Shown: piece after piece, positions 58,617-64,000 of the stretch | Layout of the letters: each line of letters starts with the position of its first letter | Position numbering within the stretch: the first letter of the stretch is position 1 | Source of the DNA: Litoditis marina | Taxonomy: Eukaryota; Nematoda; Chromadorea; Rhabditida; Rhabditidae | Reading direction: 5' to 3' | NCBI GenBank assembly: GCA_964036275.1 | Contig: OZ038437.1 | Location: forward strand, 15,160,090-15,224,089 | Length of the DNA: 64,000 nucleotides | Translations under genes and position numbers: made by a program | Notes under the pieces: model-generated | Seen by the model: only the letters and a program-made list of their open reading frames with translations | What the model was told of the DNA's origin: nothing | The model's database searches: none

Positions 58617-58715
58617 ATTGGCGACTCGCCTCGCCGGCGACCCGAAAAGCGGCGACTCGCCATCAACCCCTTCCGGCGACATCGCCGGCGACTTCGCCGG
58701 CGACCCGTCACCGAA
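58617..58715. repeat. GC-rich GGCGACTCGCCGGCGAC cluster 2
   Basis: The same words as in 57395-57566, in the opposite order relative to a shared AAAAATATTT block (57574 and 58557). Confidence 0.8.
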
Positions 58716-59237
58716 TTCCATAGTTCTTCAAGAGAACTGAAATTTATCAAATAAATCAAGAGTAGACTTTGGTTTCAGAAAAGTACTAGCGTTTAAGTTA
58801 AGGTAGAACTTGTAATTAGTACTGAACTTAATCAGTCCAAATGAGGCTAATATATGGCTATTTGGTGATACATCATCCTGTCTGAATGAAAATGGGTCAA
58901 TTGTACAAGAGATGTACTAGAGTGGATTTCAACTATAAACTAAAAAAGCAAAGTTTCTACACGGAATCGGAGACAGAGAGAAAAGACGATAGAGAAAAAC
59001 AAGAAAAGAGAGGGGAAAGGAGAGAGAGGAAAAAGGGCATGGCAAGATAGAGAGATTAACGAGAACATACACTATGTCAGGGCTTATGTTAAATTACTAT
59101 CGATATTTAAAACGCATAACTAAAAATAGGTAAGAATAAATACTATTAATTTATAGAGTTAGCTATATTTAAAACAAGTGCAGTACGCTTCGGCTCTGAT
59201 TCGCTACGAAACTACACTGGCTGGCGGTCGAGCCTCA

Positions 59238-59300
59238 TCAGGAGAACCCGCTAGCCATAAATTTGGATTATATAATAAAGTAATTATTTCTACATACTGA
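59238..59300. repeat. Interspersed block after GA-rich sequence, copy 2
   Basis: Shares AGGAGAACCCGCTAGCCA and TAATTATTTCTACA with 44047-44106. Confidence 0.55.
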
Positions 59301-60086
59301 CATCAAAAAAGGAAAAGTTTCTAGAAACACCAACTAAATGTAGCTAATCTTATTCTACCTTACTCTTGTTAAATCCTATTCTAATATCTAACAAATGCTA
59401 TTCTTTGAAATTAAGGAGAAGAAAAATGTTGTCGAATGAGATATTAATTTTCATCCCTTCTATTTATATCCATAGAGAGAAACGAAGACAGAGACAGAGA
59501 GAACGAGAGAGAGAAAGAGAGAGAAGACACTTCCTAGTTCTCAACAGGATTAGGCTCTGAGAACACTTTGAATTAACGATTCGCTAAAAACATAGAAAAA
59601 CCACCAGAACACCAAACAACACACAAAATGAATATTTACAGTTTTTAAGTTTTTTATTTTCTTAGCAATTTGGCTGAAATATATAGAAACATATGGAAAA
59701 GTATCATAAATAGAATACAAATGTCAATACAAACTGAAATACAAATAAAAATCGATATTTGGGGTGGAAGCGAAACGTACCCGTTTTATTCTTCTCTGTC
59801 TTAGAGAACGTTTTACACTGTAACTATTTTTATTAGAACGTTCATTTGATTTTGGTATTACTTTAAGGTATACCAGTTTATGATCTATTTTCAGTTGTTG
59901 ACACAAAGTACAAAGATCACTCGCCTTTTAATTGTTAGAAGTACGGTAATTTTTAGTCGGGAATAATTATCCGAAATTGTAGAGAAATTATCCGAGTAAT
60001 TATCTTCAAAAAGTATGAAAGATGATCATGTGATTTGTATAGAAAAAATTAGGTTCTGGTTCCGAAAAAGGGAAATAGTCTCAATC

Positions 60087-60182
60087 TCTCTCTCTCGTTC
60101 TCTCTCTCCCTCACTCTCTCTTTTTCTCTCTTTCTCTCTCACTCTCTCTCACTCTCTCTCTCTCTCTTTCTCTCTCTCTCCT
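60087..60182. repeat. (CT)n microsatellite
   Basis: Imperfect CT repeats over about 95 bp. Confidence 0.9.
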
Positions 60183-61093
60183 CTATATTTATGTGGTATA
60201 ATTACTCTCATGACGTAAGCATCAGAATAAATAAACATAATATTTTCATGATGTCTCTCTTTTGAATGCAATAATACAGAGGGGAAGTTCGTTCTTTTAT
60301 AACAAGATTGATGATTGAGCGACAACCTCTAATTGGCATTCAGCTTCCAGAAAAAATGCAGAAAAAGAAAATGTTTGCAAAAATAAACCAACTTCGATTA
60401 CAAATATTAAACTTTATATAGTTTCGATAAAATAGTCAGTAGAAACTATTCTGAACTGAAAAAAGGAAAAACAAAAAAGTTGTTGCACAAACAAGATAAA
60501 CCCACCACAGGAAATAGTGACAAACTATAACTTTTTAGGTTCTACTTGAAAGTGGTTCTGGAACTTTTCTCTGAACTTTTTGATAATCATTGGTACAGTA
60601 AAAATATTAAGTTGAGTTCAAAATAATCCGACCAATCCAGACTCCGTAAAGCAATGAAGCAATGATAATCAGGAGTGTTTTCATAAGTATGAACCTTTGG
60701 ATCACCAAACTTTGCAACTCCACTCACTTTTTTCTGGTTCCAAAAAGTTGTTCCGGAACTTTTTCTCTAAATTGAATCAGTCTCAACGCTCCCTGCCGAC
60801 GTGCGCAATAGAATAACCTAGTTACAACATAGCTTCCTATTTAGGAGAATAAAAATTTAGTCACCAATATATTTACAAGTCAATATGGAAATATACAACG
60901 TGTGGATTTTTAATGTAAACATTGATAAACACGTTTCTATCACGTGAAATTAAGCAATTGATCTAGACACCATTCTGATCTGAACATTAAGGTACCTTGT
61001 ACTACTATTGAAATACAGTTCACAAGTAGTCAAATTTTGACATACGCACAAGTGGCAATCTAAGAAGTAGAGCAAGAACCCACAAGATCTAAC

Positions 61094-61324
61094 CATAGTT
61101 GCGGTCATTTCTACTGAGACTTGCGTGCTTATGTATATTCCAAGCAGTTTTTCACCACTTTGAAGTTTTTCCAAAAAACTGAAAATCTCTTCTAGCGGCT
61201 GTTCATTTCTATAAGAACATGTGAATAAAAAGTGTCTTCAGAATACTTATTGTTGCACTAAGAAATAGTCATCGGAAAATCTTGGCACGATGCCAATGGG
61301 TCTGTGGGAATGAAATGGACTATA
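61094..61324 (+). mobile_element. MITE family D, diverged copy
   Basis: Left CATAGTTGCGGTCATTTCTA with ACTGAGACTTG, right GTGGGAATGAAATGGACTATA. The block TTCACCACTTTG is shared with the partial copy at 19137. Confidence 0.65.
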
Positions 61325-63029
61325 AAAACACACAGAGACAATGCAACATTATAGGCCCGCTTTGCAAGGAGCGCACCACGATAACAAAAAACTCTCGCGA
61401 TCATTTCGTCACAAATCGCTGAGAATGACATTTTGTAGTGTGCTTTTGACGTTTCTTCGACTACAAAAAGGAAAAAAGGGATTGTCTAATTTTTCGGAAA
61501 CGTTGTTATTAGTCCCAGTGGACTACTGTCTTTTACAGATGTTGTTGCAGAAAAACTCAATTGTTCTCGGATCAAACATATTCTGAGAATTACGAAAAGG
61601 AAATGTCAGATGCAGTATAAAAATATTCAAGGGGTTTCCCTGAAGGTGTAAAAACTTGCCGTTCGTAAATTTCTGCTGTGTTTGTACTTTGATTTCACCT
61701 CACGCAAATTGCATATTGTACAATAAATACAGGTCAAACTACTACTCATATATGGTCACCGGAAATAGTGAAAAACTATAACTTTCCAGGTTCTACCTGA
61801 AAGTTTGTTATTAGTCCCTGTGAACTGCGCTCTCTTACAGATATTTATCAACGAAAAATTGTTCGCTGTTCAAACTAATTTTAAGAATGGCGTCTGGCAG
61901 TATTATAATACAAAATATACTAGAAGTATAATAACCGAATAAAGTTTACTCTGCGTCTCTCAGTCTTCCCTGCTCTCTCCGTCTCTTGATCCCAATTATA
62001 AAACGCATACTAAACCATGATAATTATCATAATTTCGAAGGGTAGACTAAGTTCAAAGATGCACGACTAATTATTCATAGACCAGGAAGACAATTTGCAA
62101 AATAACTAACTGACGCACATTCCCAGTGAAAAAACAAATTTGCAATATAAGGTGGATCAGCCAGGGATCGAGAAAATGAGCAATTGGCGAAGAATTATGG
62201 ACGCTACCAATTCATAAACCATGAGTTTTATAACAAATCCATTTCAGTCTTAACGTTCATGAAGAATACGATTGCAACGCTCAGATTCAGATTAAAACTA
62301 TTCCAGGAAGATCAAAAAACACTTTTTGGAAAAGAAAAAGAAAAAGGAACAAACAAAAAACACACAGAAGCGACAATGTCGTTGCCGTCTCAATTTTGAC
62401 TCAGTCGGCGGGGGCCGAGTCAGTGATTTCTCAGAGTGGATGTTAATTTAATGTGACTACTCAATTCACTTCTAGTGTATTCTCACTCTCTTCTCAGTAT
62501 ATTTTTGTTCTGGAACAAAGGGACAATGCTCTCAAGTAGCGAAATGAATCTCAGATCAGATTAGTGCATCGCACAAGGAAGTCTGGGGTGTTCAAAAGAC
62601 TTTCAAAGTCTGACAATTAGCAGACTTGCGAACACCACTTTCATAGGGTTATTAGTGTGAAACTAAGATGAGAATAACATGTTTTTCTTTCAATGAGTTT
62701 TTAGGTATTTCTTGTTGGATTACCCCGGATACGACAGTATGGTTCGGATATAAACAAGAGAACTTCAGGTTTTTTTCCAAAACAGTATTACCGGTAATGA
62801 TACTCAGTACAAAATGGACATTTTGAAACACAGTTTTCCCTGAAAGTTGCTGTTGCAAGTGATTCTACAAACATTCAACTTTTATCAAAATACACATAAA
62901 GTTGTTGAAATAGAAACATTTACATAATTTTATGAACATCTTCAATATTGATCATCGTGTGTGGCGGGTTTGCATTGATGAGAGCACGGGGGGTGGGGGC
63001 ATCCCTTGGTTTTCACCTCACAATACTGC

Positions 63030-63310
63030 TTAGAAGGACACTCGCCGCCACAATACGGAAAATCTGGAATAGAGTCACGTTTTTACGTGAAAGTCACGTG
63101 ATAAGTCACGTAAATCTCACGTGGAGCGACGTTAGTTGATGAAATTTCGATTTATGTAACTCTTAATATTCAACCTGATATACTGTTTCGAAGGACACTC
63201 GCCACAATATGGAAAATATGGACAGTTACACGTTTTCGTTCTTGCATGGTTCACGTGAGAGCCACGTGAAAAAAACTACGTGAATTGAAAGAGGTATTGA
63301 TTTTCACGTG
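63030..63310 (+). repeat. Imperfect tandem duplication with CACGTGA motifs
   Basis: Blocks starting GAAGGACACTCGCC and continuing through ACAATAYGGAAAAT occur at about 63031 and 63191, each followed by several CACGTGA words. A second repeated block (TCTTCCACAACT..GGCGTCT) occurs near 63355, 63465 and 63948. Confidence 0.65.
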
Positions 63311-63591
63311 AGCTCAAAGTGATATACACTTGAGAGTACCACATGCCACTTTTGTCTTCCACAACTCGGGAACTCATCATCTATTTATGAAAAAGTTCCA
63401 CTTTCCTGAGTTTTCTGATTTAAAAGTACGCTTTGATAATAGAATAAACGTTTGGAATCTTGCGTCTTCCACAACTTGGCGTCTGACGATTAATTTGCAG
63501 ACTTGTAGTCGGCCATTTGCAATACAGGAATGTACTACTGAGGCCGTATGCATGAAACACCGCGGGCCGTGTGGGAGGCGAATTCTTTATT

Positions 63592-63759
63592 TAACCCGGT
63601 ATTTTGTCAACCCTAGCAGTTAACCATTAACCGGATTACTTGGTGAACCCTTTTGTTAACCACTTGTTAACCCTAAATTTCCCCAAAAGACATTGTGAAA
63701 AAGGGTTAACCAAGTAACCCGATTAAGGTTAACTGATATGGTTAACGAAATACCCGGTT
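63592..63759. mobile_element. TTAACCC-rich inverted-repeat element
   Basis: Left TTAACCCGGTATTTTGTCAA and right ..TTAACGAAATACCCGGTT are inverse, with further GGTTAAC words inside. Confidence 0.75.
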
Positions 63760-63773
63760 CCTTGTGGAATTGG

Positions 63774-63837
63774 TCGGGTTGGGATGCTATTCCGAGCTCG
63801 GAACGGACCGATTCAGGTTGGATAACATCCCAACCCG
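63774..63837. repeat. Short hairpin
   Basis: CGGGTTGGGATG at the left pairs with CATCCCAACCCG at the right around a GAGCTCGGAACGG core. Confidence 0.75.
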
Positions 63838-64000
63838 GCTCGCGATGTTTAATGTACGGCATCTGGTACGCTTATTTCATTGTGTTTGGAGTAATCATTT
63901 CATGAACTTTGATAGATATTTGGGTGAAATATTTGAGAAAACCCACGTCTTCCACAACTGGGCGTCTCATCATCAACTTGTAGACATGTAGTTGGCCACT

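Larger units (their letters stand above)
58720..63590. other. Gene-poor stretch with microsatellites and MITEs
   Basis: GA-rich pieces near 58975-59050 and 59470-59525, a CT microsatellite (60087-60182), MITE D (61094-61324), a local duplication (61500-61590 against 61806-61885) and CACGTGA-rich tandem blocks (63030-63310). No supportable gene. Confidence 0.5.

Overview
The window is eukaryotic and most likely from a nematode close to Caenorhabditis. It is AT-rich, exons are split by small introns ending in TTTTCAG or similar, three start codons sit 3-12 nt downstream of an isolated splice acceptor (as in spliced-leader trans-splicing), and one gene is a nematode-type vasopressin/oxytocin (nematocin) receptor with a DRYQ motif. 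There are no prokaryotic operons and no CRISPR array. All gene models were spliced by eye; exon phases were checked for each.

Left part (1-9.9 kb): a truncated paralogue (223-4514) lies in tandem with a gene (4941-9823) that begins with the same Cys-rich N-terminal exons and runs in frame into a TAK1/MOM-4-like protein kinase. A broken LINE reverse transcriptase lies antisense in its first intron. The kinase stops after the HRDVKPQN and DLG motifs, 70 bp before a large insertion.

Centre-left (9,897-19,022): the main discovery is a 9.1-kb TTAA-flanked DNA transposon with imperfect terminal inverted repeats. It carries two convergent genes: a 244-aa protein made mainly of the P2X7 intracellular ('ballast') zinc domain, and a 14-exon, 761-aa THAP-domain DDE transposase of Kolobok type, read without a stop or frameshift. 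The element has landed in the kinase gene.

Middle (20.6-34.8 kb): two minus-strand host genes. One is a multi-pass membrane protein whose tail has ten copies of a 14-residue repeat between two PPxY motifs. The other is the nematocin-like GPCR, in eight exons, with broken duplicates of its first two exons left in its introns.

Right part (34.8-64 kb): I can support almost no genes here. It is packed with small non-autonomous elements: several TA-flanked MITE families, TTAA-flanked MITEs, long hairpins, GA/CT microsatellites, LINE 3' tails, tRNA-like SINEs, a decayed tRNA-Asp, and a family of about 200-bp elements that combine MITE-like ends with an internal tRNA-like A/B-box body. That last family is the second most interesting signal. 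Two members of these families lie directly against splice sites of the multi-pass membrane gene.
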